Shown here: in pieces, positions 1 through 12,284 of the stretch
Layout: every line of letters begins with the position of its first letter
How positions within the stretch are numbered: position 1 is the first letter of the stretch
DNA from: Oxyruncus cristatus
Lineage: Eukaryota; Chordata; Aves; Passeriformes; Cotingidae
Reading direction: 5' to 3'
Length of the DNA: 64,000 bases
Assembly (NCBI GenBank): GCA_013399855.1
Contig: VXAY01003150.1
Location: forward strand, 1,819,821-1,883,820
The notes under the pieces: generated by a model
The model's database searches: none
Seen by the model: only the letters and a program-made list of their open reading frames with translations
What the model was told of the DNA's origin: nothing
Position numbers and translations under genes: made by a program

Positions 1-3000
1 GCAACAAACATCTTTGTCTGGTCATTTTGGCTTCTCCCACAAGAACCAATTATCCCACTGTCCTGCGATGCTGCAGGTTACATTAGTTATCTGAAATCCA
101 TTTATCCTGTCACATTTTTGAGACTTGACAAACTATCACAACACTGTAAGGAAGTATCGTTTGGTTTTGGTGTTGGGGATTCTTTTTTTTGTGATTTTGC
201 AGTTCTGAAAACTAAGGACTCACCAAGCAGTGTTGATTATAGAGACACAAACAAAAGTGGCACTAGTTGTACACAAAACCCCTTTGTAAAAAGTGGACAC
301 AAATGTTGTATGAAAAAACATTTAGTAAAAATTTTGATTTTACCGTATTCTTCAACCACTCTCTTTTCCTGTTATCATACAGGGAGCTTTGGCAGGCAGA
401 AGTTACTAACTTGAGACCCAGCAAATTATTTTTTCATCCGAAAAGACAACTTCCCAGAGTTGAAGACAACAGAATAACCAAGCTCTGTTAGAGAAAATAT
501 TGCATAGTCTCACTTTCAGAGTCACTGTTAGAGCCTGTCATTTATGGCAGGGAAAAAATAAGGATTTTTCTTCCTGGTAATTCTAAGGCATTATTAGTAC
601 ATTTCAGTTTTAAACTTCAAGAAAATCCAACTGATGAGCACCATTTTTTCCCAAAGCTGGGCCTCACTAAAATACAAAAAAACCCAAAAGGGCAGAAAAA
701 AGGGATGCTGCGAAAAAAAAGGGCTATGTTCAGTCAGTCAGTTTTCCAATAAAAAGAGAGTATTTGTGTGCATGAGAGCACTCATTCATACAAGATTGTT
801 TAGCAGCTGCCATGATGTTTCTGGCTTTTTGCTCTGCTTATACCTGCTGCTTACAGAGAACTTTAATTTCACAACAAGGCTTACATTAATTTAGAACGTT
901 TATAAAAGAAAACATTTGCCATTAATAAATGTTAAGTCTATTTTTTATCAGGCTCCTCAGTGTACAGGTGGAATTCACCACACCTAACCAAACTGACATG
1001 TAGTTGCTTCAGTGGTGCATTCCTCAGTCTGGAAGAATGAGGTGTACTTGGATTATTTCCCACATAATACCATCTTGCAGTCATTTACTGCAGTTTGCTC
1101 ATCTCTGTCCCATGTAGTAGTGAGAAGCTTATGGATGCGGTCCATTAAAAGTACATTTGACTGATTCTCCTCTACTACATCCACAAGGAGATACAGATTT
1201 AAAATCTGAAGCTAGAAATACAATTCATACCTTTCAGCCAAATTAAAAGGTGAACACCTTATCTAAGTTGTCCAGGTCCCATAAATTTGTAGAGGTACAA
1301 AGAATGCTTACCATGTAATCCTCATTTGTTCTAACAGATCTCAAACACTAAAGGCTCTGTAGCATGCACAGTGCCCACTTACTATTTGAAACATTTAATT
1401 TTGCTCTCATAGAAATCAATCAGCAGTTTTCCAGTCATTGTCAGTGTAGCAAGGGCAGACTTCCACTTGTTTGCCTTAAGGAAATCTATTCTACATATTT
1501 ATATATCATGGTGTTAAACCTTAGATGCCACATCTCTCATACACTTCAAACTCCAGTAACTATATGGGCATTAGCAGCAGGCTGCACCCTAAATGAGTTA
1601 TGGGGGAATTAAACTGTAACCGTAAACAACCAAGGTCACTAATGAGCTGAGACAGAGCACAGAATTGCTGGCTGCCTTTCAAGTTTGTGGGGATATTCAA
1701 ATGGATGTGTTATACTCAAGACCAGAGAACCAGATCAGTGTAATAATTAATTCATTGTTTATTTGAAAGTTGTTAGAAATTTCAAGGGTAATATCCAGAA
1801 TGCAGGAAATTGGAAGCTGTGTCCATTCTGTGATCCAGTATTTATCACAGCAGGAGATTCAGAAGCTGTCACTGAGGTCACAATTAGACATACAAATGTG
1901 AAGAGACAACCATCTCAACACAAAGAGCCACCACACATTAAAATCTATTGCAAATGCATCAGAAACACAATGTCATGTTAATCCATGTGTAAGAAAATGG
2001 CTTTGATGCCCAGAAGTTGTCTTTGCCACCAAGGGGAATTGCAAATGGTGTCCTGATGACATTTGTTTCTCTAAAAAGAAAAATCAAGAGGGGACCGAGG
2101 CACATGCTCTCTACTGGGACAGGTTCAGAAGGGAGGGAAAAAAAGGCAATTATATAAGCAGAAATGTTCTGACAGATTAGTACCATTTCTCTATACCCTG
2201 GAGCAGTAATCTCAAAAAAACCCCTCTGCACTGTTTTTGCCAGATCTGCTGGTTAGAAGGAGGCTATGGAAACATCTATGCGTGACCTTCAGCTTCAGAT
2301 TTCAGGCTGACACCAGACTACGGGTAGACAGACTCGGTGTAGAGTTAGGGAGTTGCTCCCTGGCCCAGTAACCCTTAAGGCCCAAACAAGTCTACAGCAA
2401 ATAAATACATATTTGCTTCTCTCCATTTTTTAGTATGAGCCTGCTCAAAAAGATAAGTGATTAGAGACATCTACTGAGATCAGAACTTCATCATCTCACT
2501 ATGTCAGTGCATCCAATTTGCCTTTCCACAGGGAAATGTATGACACTGGCTTCCAGGAAATGGGAAAGGGTTCTCCAAGAAAGCAGAAGAGAGGAGATGT
2601 TTGCCCATCTGAGAGGAAAGTAACTGGGACAGAACATGAATGAACTTTTAATTTGCTCTGTGAATCAAAAGACTGAGTCATCTGGTTTGGTCAACCATAT
2701 CACAAAAGCCACTTTATATTTAATATGAAACTTTCCTGCACACACTACAGATCTGCCCTCCCATCCTTTGCATCATAGGATATATTTGAAGCCAGACTCT
2801 TATTCATGAAGTCCAGCAACATATACCATAAGTAGCATTGTGGCCATTGCTATCAGCAACACAGTTGTTCACAGTGCAGATATAATTCTGAAGTTCTATC
2901 AGTGTTATGGAACGAATAAGCCTTTGCCATTTTTTATTAAGGCCTATTAAAAAATACCTTAATAAATAGACAACTGCCAGGTAAAATAGGGTGTACTCTA

Positions 3001-5439
3001 GTAAAATAGATTAAAAGAATGCAAAGGAATCTATTCTTTAATATTACTGCTTGTTAATTTCTTTTAGTTGTTCTCCCTTACCATAAAGGCAAAAGCTAGG
3101 GATTCAGAACACATTAGCATTTGACCTGTATTCCAAATGGAGTCATCAGGAATTTAAATGACCAATGTTAAGGCGATCCTCAAATTCTTACATTACTATA
3201 GAAAGAGCATTATGTATTTCATTAGACTTGCAGTTCCAAACAATGCTCACTTTGAAATAACCTTAATGTGTCCAAAATCCTTGTGCTAGTGTGTGTTTTA
3301 TGCTAAGGCTAATATTATACCTTTGGAGTCCAAATCAAACATATGCATTTGAACTGAAAAACTACGCTTTTTTTCTTTAAAAAAACCCAAAACACCAGTA
3401 AAAACAGGTGTGTATTTTCCTCCCATTTTTTTCCAATAAACGCTCTGATTTGCTGTTTCATTATTTCAAATTCATTTTAGCCAGGCCATTTCTTCCTGGT
3501 CAAAAAATAACGCATAAAAAGTCATTCAATATTTACATATTGACATCAGTATTATCATTTCACCAAAACTAAAATAGAATCGTGTAAGAAAAGGAGTATT
3601 TTGAAACCCTTCAGTACTATTCTGGCAGCACACTCAGGTACACCCACGTGCAAACACGCAGAGCACAGACTGCTCACAGCACAGGATCATGGAGATGATC
3701 CATTCCTTGGGACCAGCCTGAAACTTTGACTGAAAACTGTGTAGGCAGCCCCCTGGGCTTGACTTCCCCAGCAGGGATGTGTGGGCTGCACAGATGAGCT
3801 CCAGCAGAAAAAAAAGATGATGGTTGAAGTTGAGGAACTTGATCTCACACCCTTGAAACTGCTGCTGCCAATTCACGCAGCTGAGGAGGGGCTGGGGAGT
3901 ACTCAGGCATGAAGGGATAATAAACAGATTCCTGGGGAAAACTCCTAATTTTATGAAAGTCAAAGCCAAAAAACTTTGAATATAAGTCTGTCCACACAAT
4001 GTAAAGTTTATATAGAAGATATGATATCTGTCATCCAGCTCAAGGATGCATGCCCTTTTGCCTGTAGGGTCTTATAAAACTTAACACATAAAAGTTGGTA
4101 ATAAAGTGTATAAAACTATTTGCCCCTTAACTAAAGATTATTTATTCATATTTAGGCAAAGTTAAATTCTTACAAAGTTGTATAGTGCATACTAGTTGCA
4201 AAATCTGATCCTGAGAATCAGTTCTTTTTAAAGTATGAAATATGTTTTCTCAGATTTCTTGGTTGACTTACAATCCCTACAAAATCAAGGCTAGAGGCCA
4301 TGAGACAGCTCAAAATAAAATGAAACCTAAAAAACCGCTTGCTTCCCTGATTATCCTTATATTTTCCTGAACATGGCATGTTAAATATCCAATGTTCAAG
4401 CTGTAAATTTCAAAGCTGATACTACACTTAGTTCCAAATCCTTGAAAACAGAAGTTTACAAAAGAAACTTCAACAGACCTTGAACAACAGCACCTCACAA
4501 TTCCTTCATAATGCAACCTGACTGCTATTGATTTAAGGCTGCTCTGTATTCTGCTTAGCTCTGCCTCTTCATTTGAGCTTCTTGTATTATCCTCATTAAT
4601 TAAACTGGTTTTGTGTTAGTGCAGTGACAGCTGAGCAGTACCTTTTGAATACCCAACTACTGTGCCCTCTTTAGCGGGGAGTTTCCATGACTGCTAATGA
4701 CCACTTTGTGTCCTAGTGGGTACTTTTGCATCTCTGCAGGTTTTGTGTGGCTGCTTTCACTGTGCCCACATAAGGCCTTCAATTCCCAGAGCAATACACT
4801 CAGGTGCTCACGTGAATTTTATCCTCAACAGGGTCCACGTTACGAAGGTATTTTTGTTACTTTAACATTCAAAAACATTTTTGATGTTCGCTACCAGTTC
4901 TATTTACCAGTCTTATAAACACAAAGATTGCTTACAATTCCAAGGCACGGTCATAGGAGACAGAGGTTCCAGTCTGCTGTGTTCACTGACAAGAAACATT
5001 ATCTACCCATAGCAGAGCACAGATCACAAACCAAGTAAATGACTGGGGTTCATCTAAGTGCAGCTTACTCTATTCAACTGATTCTAGTTTGTCTTAATTG
5101 TAGAAAGATGGCTTCAACACTTCCCAACTTGTGCAGTTTGAAGACTTGCCCCTTGAAACAAAAATTTAGAACTAACAGTGTCAACACCGATGCTCGTGCT
5201 TGAACGTGGCTTCAAGAATTGCTGATAAACACTTGTTTCCAAACCATTTTTCATAGTGATATATCTACAAAGAGAATGCACCTGTTAAGATCCAAGTGCA
5301 GAACTGCAGCAGGTTTGTGTAAGCAACAGAGCAGAGAATGCACACCAAGTGGTCTGCGTGGATTCAAGTAGATATTCAGAGGACTCAAGCAGCTACACAG
5401 GGAACCAGCAGTTGTGCCAAATGCAGGAGGTGACAGTCT
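1..5439. other. Non-coding AT-rich DNA, no gene recognised
   Basis: All frames are broken by frequent stops. The longest frame, about 121 codons on the minus strand at 3634-3999, has no recognisable domain and odd composition. Unique, repeat-poor sequence near 3040-3260 contains several TAAT/ATTA cores and resembles a conserved non-coding element, but that is only an impression from composition. No transposon, RNA gene or promoter was recognised here. Confidence 0.6.
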
Positions 5440-5481
5440 CAGTACTCAAAATAAATCAGCACAGTACTCAAAATAAATCAG
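5440..5481. repeat. Two-copy direct repeat, 20-bp unit, period 22
   Basis: The unit cagtactcaaaataaatcag occurs at 5440-5459 and again, identically, at 5462-5481, separated by two bases. An exact match of this length at such close spacing is best explained by a recent local duplication, for example replication slippage. No function is implied. Confidence 0.85.
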
Positions 5482-7140
5482 TTACTTTCATTTGATAGCA
5501 AAGAAAATATCAACATTATTTTCTGATGAGAATATTAAGTATCAGAAAATAAGATGTAGTTTTTAATTCAGACCAGAAAAGAGGACTGAGGAACAACACT
5601 GTTGTACAGGTTTGCATAACATAAGACTCAGATCAATACCTTTACAGTGAAGTAGAAACACCACTGCAATGTTATATTTATAAAGATATGTCAGCATTCA
5701 GATTGCTTGTTCTATCATTGTATCTTCCAACTCAAAAAACTCAAAATGTGTTTCGACCTAAAATGTCAAATAGTGGTGTTTTGATGGTCAGTTCAAATGT
5801 TACCCAACTTCTCAGGTCTGTGACCCGTGGAACTGGGCACCCGAACTGGGAAAGGTGCAGTGCAACATCTGACTCCACCCTTTTCAAAAGACTAAAGCAC
5901 TCAACAAAAGTCTCAAAAATTGTCATCAGCACTTCATGTATTTTCTAGAGAACCAACAAGCCAGACACCACATTTAACCTTCCTGTTTTCTTGATGTGCA
6001 GACCTCTCTTCTCATTTAAAATGTGGAAGTCACCTGAAGTTTCTGCCATTATGAATCCCTCTACTGTTTTTCCTACTGCTACTGCTGTGATAATCCAGAA
6101 TTCTTCCCAAAATATCAATGCTACTTTCCATGGGGGTTTGTTGCTGGGTTTTTTTAGCTCTGGACTCATTCTAGATTTCCAAATAGCAGGTACAGCAGAG
6201 TGCTGTTTGTGATAATTAAATATTTTCTTTTACTAACCCATGGAGAAGTTTACTTGATACTAGATGACAGTATAAGGTGTACAGAAAATTTTATCCTAAA
6301 ATCACTTGGGAAATGAAGTCATCTTAGGTTCCAGGTTCATATCATTGAACCATGTTTCTTAATCAGAATGTACAATACACCTTCCTAATGGAGATAAAGC
6401 TTTTGCTTAGTCACGGGCTCTAAAGAGCATACTTTCATTTCTCTTTCAGGATCACCTGTGACTGGCTCAAGTTTTTAAGCAAAGGGTCAGGTTCAGTTCC
6501 AGTTCAGGAGGAAAATGAAACAACTATTTTGAACCAGTTCTCAATTTAAGGTTGTGCTCAACAGAGTTCAAATTATGGGTCTGTTATAGTTCAGCTGAAA
6601 AAAACCCCAACAGTAAGAAAACTAACTTTTGGCTGGCTTCAGTTCTCCTCCATGACCTGGGTATTAAACAATTTGAAGCTCAAGAGGATTCCATTACCCA
6701 TCCAACCAACATTCCCAGTGCAATTGCAGTCACTTAAGTGATTACATTTCAGGTTGCCAAGGAAGAGATGAGAAAATCCCAATGAGTGGTGCTCATCCCT
6801 CAAAGTGTGCTGTGGTTCCGGATTTTTTTTTTTTTGTGTGGGGTAAAAAGCAAGGACAAATGACGAAACCATAGCTTTCGAAAACAGCTACCATAACCAC
6901 TGATCACTGCAGCTCACACCTCCTGAAAGGTGAAAATAAACATCCAGAAAGGTTTAACCACTTTAACCTCGTGCTTTCTTGTGAAGGCTCCGACTGTAAA
7001 ACATCAGCAAAAAGTCAGCATCTGAAATGGATCACAAGCTGTGCTTGGTTGTATTTCAGTTTCCTCTGCTACTACACCATTTTACACTTGGAATCAACAA
7101 TGTGTACTCATACACTTAAAATGTATGTGTTTCTCCCCAG
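5482..7140. other. Non-coding DNA, no gene recognised
   Basis: The stretch holds overlapping short open frames on both strands between 5.7 and 6.2 kb that shadow each other and match nothing known. It also holds a run of about 13 T at 6823-6835. No repeat family, RNA gene or regulatory element was recognised. Confidence 0.6.
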
Positions 7141-7444
7141 TCTGGTGAAGCTATATTCTCAGCTCTTTGAAAGATTAGGAACTTTAAATAGAAATGACCT
7201 TTCTGATGACTTATTCACTAGGAAGCTTTTGCATAAAAATGTTGTAACGCTTCTAGTTAGACACATATTAGCACTTCCAGAATAAATTCAAATGTTTGTA
7301 ACTGAGATCTTTCTACGTGGAAGAGGATAACATTTAGCAAACCAGCTTTATGAAAGAAAGAGCCAGCAAACTGAACCCAAAACAGTAGTGCTGTTACCGA
7401 GAAACACAAACAGGTGGGTAACCTGACAATCTGTTTCCAAGAAT

Positions 7445-7474
7445 TAACTTCTCTGTGGTTCTCCAGAGAAGTTA
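7445..7474. repeat. Perfect 10-bp inverted repeat (hairpin)
   Basis: TAACTTCTCT at 7445-7454 is the exact reverse complement of AGAGAAGTTA at 7465-7474, with a 10-base spacer. The spacer could add one or two G-C pairs with a bulged T. The arms are too short for a microRNA precursor. It is a structural observation without an assigned role. Confidence 0.85.
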
Positions 7475-9167
7475 CTTCAAGTCAGTCATGCCTTTGTCAA
7501 AAAGATAGAGACTAGAAACTAGCAACTAGTCAATACAAACCAAACCCCTAGTTAATTATAGTTAGGCAAACAGTAAGAATAGCATTACAACATACAGCAT
7601 TAGATATCCCTGGACACTTACTGAACCAACAATGGATTCTCCATCTTTCTGGAGAAGAGCACTCCTAGGCCAGGAAAAGGTGACAACATAGTACTCCTGT
7701 GATATTCAGAAAAAGGCAGACTATCTTTTGTCCACACTACTCTGCATTCCCAGATGGAATCAGAGCACGAATTCCTTTGTAGCCAGTGCTCTGCTTCTAA
7801 TGTGTCTGAGTTCAAAGGTGACGAAGTACACAAAATTCTGTGTCACTGGATGTTCATCCTTGTGCTGCGAAGTTTTCAGGTAACTCCGTCTCAGGTTCTA
7901 GGGGGATATGGGACATCACTACCCGAGCAGTGCTCCTGATGAATTCCTTTGCTCAGAGCAAATTCTTTACTCCCAGCAGTTAGCCTTTTAAGCAATGAAC
8001 TACACCAAGTAGCTTACCTCCATCATCCTGGAATTTCACACATAAAACCTCCCCATTGTATTCTAAAATCTTGCCAGGCAAGAGTCAATGGAAACTGTAC
8101 AACCTCCCTTTAACTTCCCTGCACAAGGCTTTATCTATTTCTGTGTATGGTACATTGCACACTTATTACATTTAACAGTGGGCCCCTGTCAAGTTTTGCC
8201 ACACTTTAAAGATAGGTAGTTTTGAGTCCTGATGATTAGTTTTTAAAATGGTTTAAACACCATTTATTAATGAAATTAATTCCATTCCTATTGCTGTCTT
8301 TGCTGCACTGTGATGATAATATTTTAAGTTCTGTGGGTTTTCTTTCCCCCAGCAATGTGGAAGAATAACAGAGGGAACAATATGGGCAGCAAAAGAGTAC
8401 TTAAGCAATAAATAATCTGCAGAGTCATTGATCCCATAAAATATAACAACTGCTAAAGGATGTAATTCACACCTTATTTTATCAGTTTTCTTCAGTGTAG
8501 TGAACGTTCTGCTTTCAGCATTTCTACAATACTTAATTCTCCTTCCATCTAAAACTTTGCCAGTATCAAAAAGATTTTCTTCTGCAAAGTTTTGAGAGCA
8601 GTTAATTCCTTTTGTCTGAAGTTTAAAAGAAAAAGATACAGATCTCAAACACTGTATGTAGCTGTCTCTAGGACAACAAAATAGCTTGTTTTTAATCACA
8701 GCATACTAGAGGAAAAAAGGTGGGTTTTGTCTTTAACTACTTACCTGCCTGTTTTCAACTCCCATGAAACTAGCAGGCAATGAGGATAAATCTGGGCTTT
8801 CAGCAAGATTTAGTGTCAATTAGTCTATTGTGTCTGAGATGTTTACTATGTGGAAATGCACCCTGAGAGACAAAAATGCCAAAACAAAATTCCTTAATAA
8901 ATTTCCTGGAACATTTCAGAAAGTGAAATGTTTTTTATGCTCCAGGAATTATTTTTTTAAAAAAGTACAATTTAGCTTCATGTTAATATTTCATGTCAGA
9001 TCAGGAACCTGTGCCACACAGGAATTTACCAGTGCCCCCATCTTACTTTGCTTCAGTTCACATCACACAGTGCCTTCAAACCCACTGTCAAAAACAAGTT
9101 TTGTGCCTTACTGCCACTCACAATCCCTCAAAATCACTTTGCTATTTCCTCTGTGTCTCGCCTCACG

Positions 9168-9216
9168 TTAATTCTTTCACAGTTTGGTTCATGTTCATTC
9201 TTTTACAGTTTGGTTC
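9168..9216. repeat. Two-copy imperfect direct repeat, 23-bp unit, period 26
   Basis: The segments 9168-9190 and 9194-9216 agree at 21 of 23 positions and are separated by three bases. The shared core is ACAGTTTGGTTC. Two mismatches suggest a local duplication somewhat older than the exact one near 5.4 kb. Confidence 0.85.
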
Positions 9217-9900
9217 CTTCACCAGCAACTAAAGAATTGCAGTGATGGAGACACAGGACATGCCCTACAAATACACACAGCGGGAGGTCCAGAACAACTT
9301 CTAATTCCAGAAAGCCACACAACAGTAATAGCTCAGGTGACCCATTTTTCACTAACATAATCTCAAAGGATACAAAACTAAACTGTCATTTCAAGAGGAA
9401 CCATCTTCATTTTAAAGCCATTTCTTTTTTTCATCACAATCTACTTTTCTAATTCATTAATTTATTTTAATGAAGGAGGACCAGGGGGAATGAGAAAGAA
9501 CAAAATCACTGCAATTACTGGTCTACTACGAAAAGTTGTTGGGTTTTAAAGATATTATTTCAAAAGAAAGGGTGGTTTTTATTTGAGCACTTGTCCTTCA
9601 ATCCTAAACATATAGTTTGATGAGGAAGGCTTAGCAATTCGTAGGCAGTTCCGTGCTGATGATCCCATACTACACAGCACATCCCAGGGATGGTGTGTGC
9701 TGGCTCATTATACTTTGAACACAAAATCTGTATCACAGAAAATGGTCCATTCTCTGCCCATCTGTAGCCACTGCAGTCCCTCATGGGCTGGGGGAGAAGG
9801 AAAAGATTGCTTAAAGCACACAGGCAGCAATAAAATTTACCCTTCTTTGCTTTGTTTAACTCCAAAGAGCAAATGAAAGATGATGATGCGACCATAAAAC

Positions 9901-12284
9901 AGCAAAAAAACCCAAGGCAGGTGACAAGATTTAGGGTTAAGAGGAAGGTTTGAAGGGGACGGAGAAGAGGTAATAGGAAATCATTTATCCTTGACTAAAC
10001 CAAAATTTTTAGTTTTTTCGGTAAGGTTCTGATTCAGGAAAACATTTAATCCTGTGCATTTCTTTAAGCAGATACGTGTAATGCTGAACCAGGGGTTCCA
10101 TCTCTGCAGTAGGGCAGATATCCTTCAGTCTCAGTGTGAGGGTGAGGAGACAGAAGGAAGTAACCTCGTGTAATGTCTTTGTAATGGAAAACCTGTTAAA
10201 ACCGGTAATGTTTTACAAGCCCTGTGCTTTCACAGCATTAAAATCTTTTATACACCCATGAGATGCTCAGCCTTTCAACTATCAACCTGAAGAAGGTTTT
10301 TCCCATATTCCAAAAAAGTAATACCATCAGAACCAATGCACTTCTACAATATAGGGAAGAGATTTTCCTTACAGGACTTGCTGCCAGGTGTTTTGGTGTT
10401 TTCTGAACCCCTGTAACCAGGCCATTTCACCCCACTGCAGTCCTTCCCCTCCCACTCTGTTTAAGGCCATCCTATGATGTGTGGAGAGCATGCCAAAACC
10501 AAAATGATACCACTGTGGGAGAGGGAAAGAGATCCAGCACGGATCTGTTTGGAGAGTAATACTGCTCAAAACAGCAAAGGCACTTAAAGGGAGTTCAGAC
10601 CCAAGGAGAGAAGGGTTGGAAGCTTCTGAAGCAGAAAGGGGGACTAATGAGACCCTGCTTTGTGTGAAAAGGTGGTGCTGAAGGATTCTTCCCTATCTCC
10701 ACCATGAAAGTGTCTCCCCTCCTTTCTCTCAGGCACACAGAGCCTATGCAGCAGCTTGAATTCCTCAAATGCACACGTATCTGTAGTCACTGCAAAAACA
10801 AGTCAAAAAATCCAAACACCCCCCAAAATAGAGTAAAACTCATCAAATCCTTAAATTCACATTATGACCCGCTGTGGTACATGTACCACATCAGGTCTCA
10901 AGGTGTGGCTCTGGTGGAGGCAGAGCCCAGCTGCAGTGAGCAGCACAGCATTCCAGAGGGAGGAAGGGCACACTCCCAGCGTCCACAGACCCCAGCTCAC
11001 CCCGAAAGGCACAGGCTGCAACACCAGGTACTGCTGCACACAAAATGAGCGCCCCAGCCTGGATTAAATAACCAGAGAACAGATTGCAGACTACGCTGCC
11101 TGTGCTGCTCCCTTAAATCACCCTCACAGGAAAAAGAACAAGTGGGAAGGAAAATCTGCACTGAAATCCATGAAAAGATTTCCTGCAGTTCGGTCCTTTG
11201 TGCCAAAGGGAGAGCTGAGCTCCAGATTTGTGTGTTAGATATTTTTCTTTCATAAAGCTGATCTTTAATTAGTATTGCAGACTAGCCACAGTGAGGGATG
11301 CTGGAATGACTAGTAAAATGTCCCTATCCAAAATATGCTCCTATCAAAGAAAGAGCAGATGGCTTAATAAAGAAACTATTACGCAGCACAAGGATTTTCC
11401 ACAATAACATAATGATCCCTTTACTACTGGAATTATTAATTTCCCGGGATGTTTGTGATCAAATCTAGTTAAAGAGTTGGCTGGGCTAAGCATTCATTTC
11501 CAACTAAAATGTTGCTTAGTTTTACTCGATTCAAAGCCAACTGCAAGAATAAAGGCTGGCAATATTGTTCTAGAATGCTCTTCCAATTTAGGATCATAGC
11601 TTTGATACCACAGTAGAGAAAGGGAGGTGGTTTTATCCATCAGTAACAGATGGAGATCACAGTCCTACAGTAAATTCCTCGTGGATGATCTCTTCAAGGG
11701 ATTCTTTGAGACTAGAGAAAATGGTTATTTCTAGAGGCTGTGCATTCTAGTTTGACAGAGGTCTCATTCCTGAAAAAATTGTATTTGGTTCACCAGTGAG
11801 ACCTCCGTTCAATTTTTTCAGGTCTTTATTACCACTTCTGCCACTACGGTTCCCTAGATTCTAGAGACCAGAAAAGTAATAAAAATAACTACTTACTTTC
11901 TTTTAGCTTTTCATTTGGAAAATCCATATATGCCTAGAACTCTCTGCTGTATTACTGTGTGCTGCCAAACAATTAATCTGTGATTGAGTGCTGTAGGAGG
12001 AAGGAGTCTTGGATGTTCCTTCTCTTGTAAAGGGATGAAATGGGGACCAGAAAGATGCTTTGGGGGGAAAAAAAGATGGAAGAAGAAAAGAACAATCATA
12101 TTAATTGCAGACATAAATAATTCAGTCTCAAGTTTCACCTCTGATTCAGATGAGAACTTTGAACTCTTTCTCCTGCACTCCAAGTGAAATTTCTCTCTAA
12201 TTTTCTTTTTCTTATAAATTCTTCTGCTAAAGACGGCTTTATTTGGTTAATTCTGAGGAGAAAGAGCATGACAGACCCTCTCTG
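9901..12284. other. Non-coding DNA with a G+C-richer patch at 10.86-11.06 kb
   Basis: No gene is recognised. The patch at about 10860-11060 is clearly richer in G and C than its surroundings and starts with an 18-bp perfect palindrome. The 11240-11560 part is unique AT-rich sequence with TTTAATTAG and TTATTAAT homeodomain-type cores and CCTATC (GATA-type) sites, and it resembles a conserved non-coding element. Short open frames near 10.7-11.2 kb overlap on both strands and look like shadows of the GC-rich patch. Confidence 0.55.
10873..10890. repeat. 18-bp perfect palindrome
   Basis: tgtggtacatgtaccaca reads identically on both strands, and the bases immediately outside (c and t) break the symmetry. 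A perfect 18-bp palindrome without spacer is unlikely by chance in a window of this size. It could be a dimer binding site or simply chance. No known factor was recognised with confidence. Confidence 0.9.

Larger units (their letters stand above)
7141..9900. other. Non-coding DNA with a cluster of exon-like frames on both strands
   Basis: Several open frames here begin right after splice-acceptor-like tracts: plus strand 7141-7285 and 7754-7879, minus strand 8018-8078, 8473-8615 and 9560-9787. Their orientation is mixed, and two of them (7141-7285 and 9560-9787) run into a stop codon without a good donor, so they do not assemble into one gene model. None could be matched to a known protein. 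They may be chance, fragments of pseudogenes, or real exons of more than one gene. The stretch also contains a hairpin at 7445-7474 and a direct repeat at 9168-9216. Confidence 0.35.

Noticed and set aside
1313..1352. Minus-strand donor-like site (ATG|GTAAGC) with a short protein-like frame
   Set aside because: All three frames hit stops within about 40 bases upstream and no convincing acceptor lies in between.
3634..3999. 121-codon minus-strand open frame
   Set aside because: Composition is Phe/Leu/Cys-rich with no domain, no good start context and no clear splice signals. It is most likely chance.
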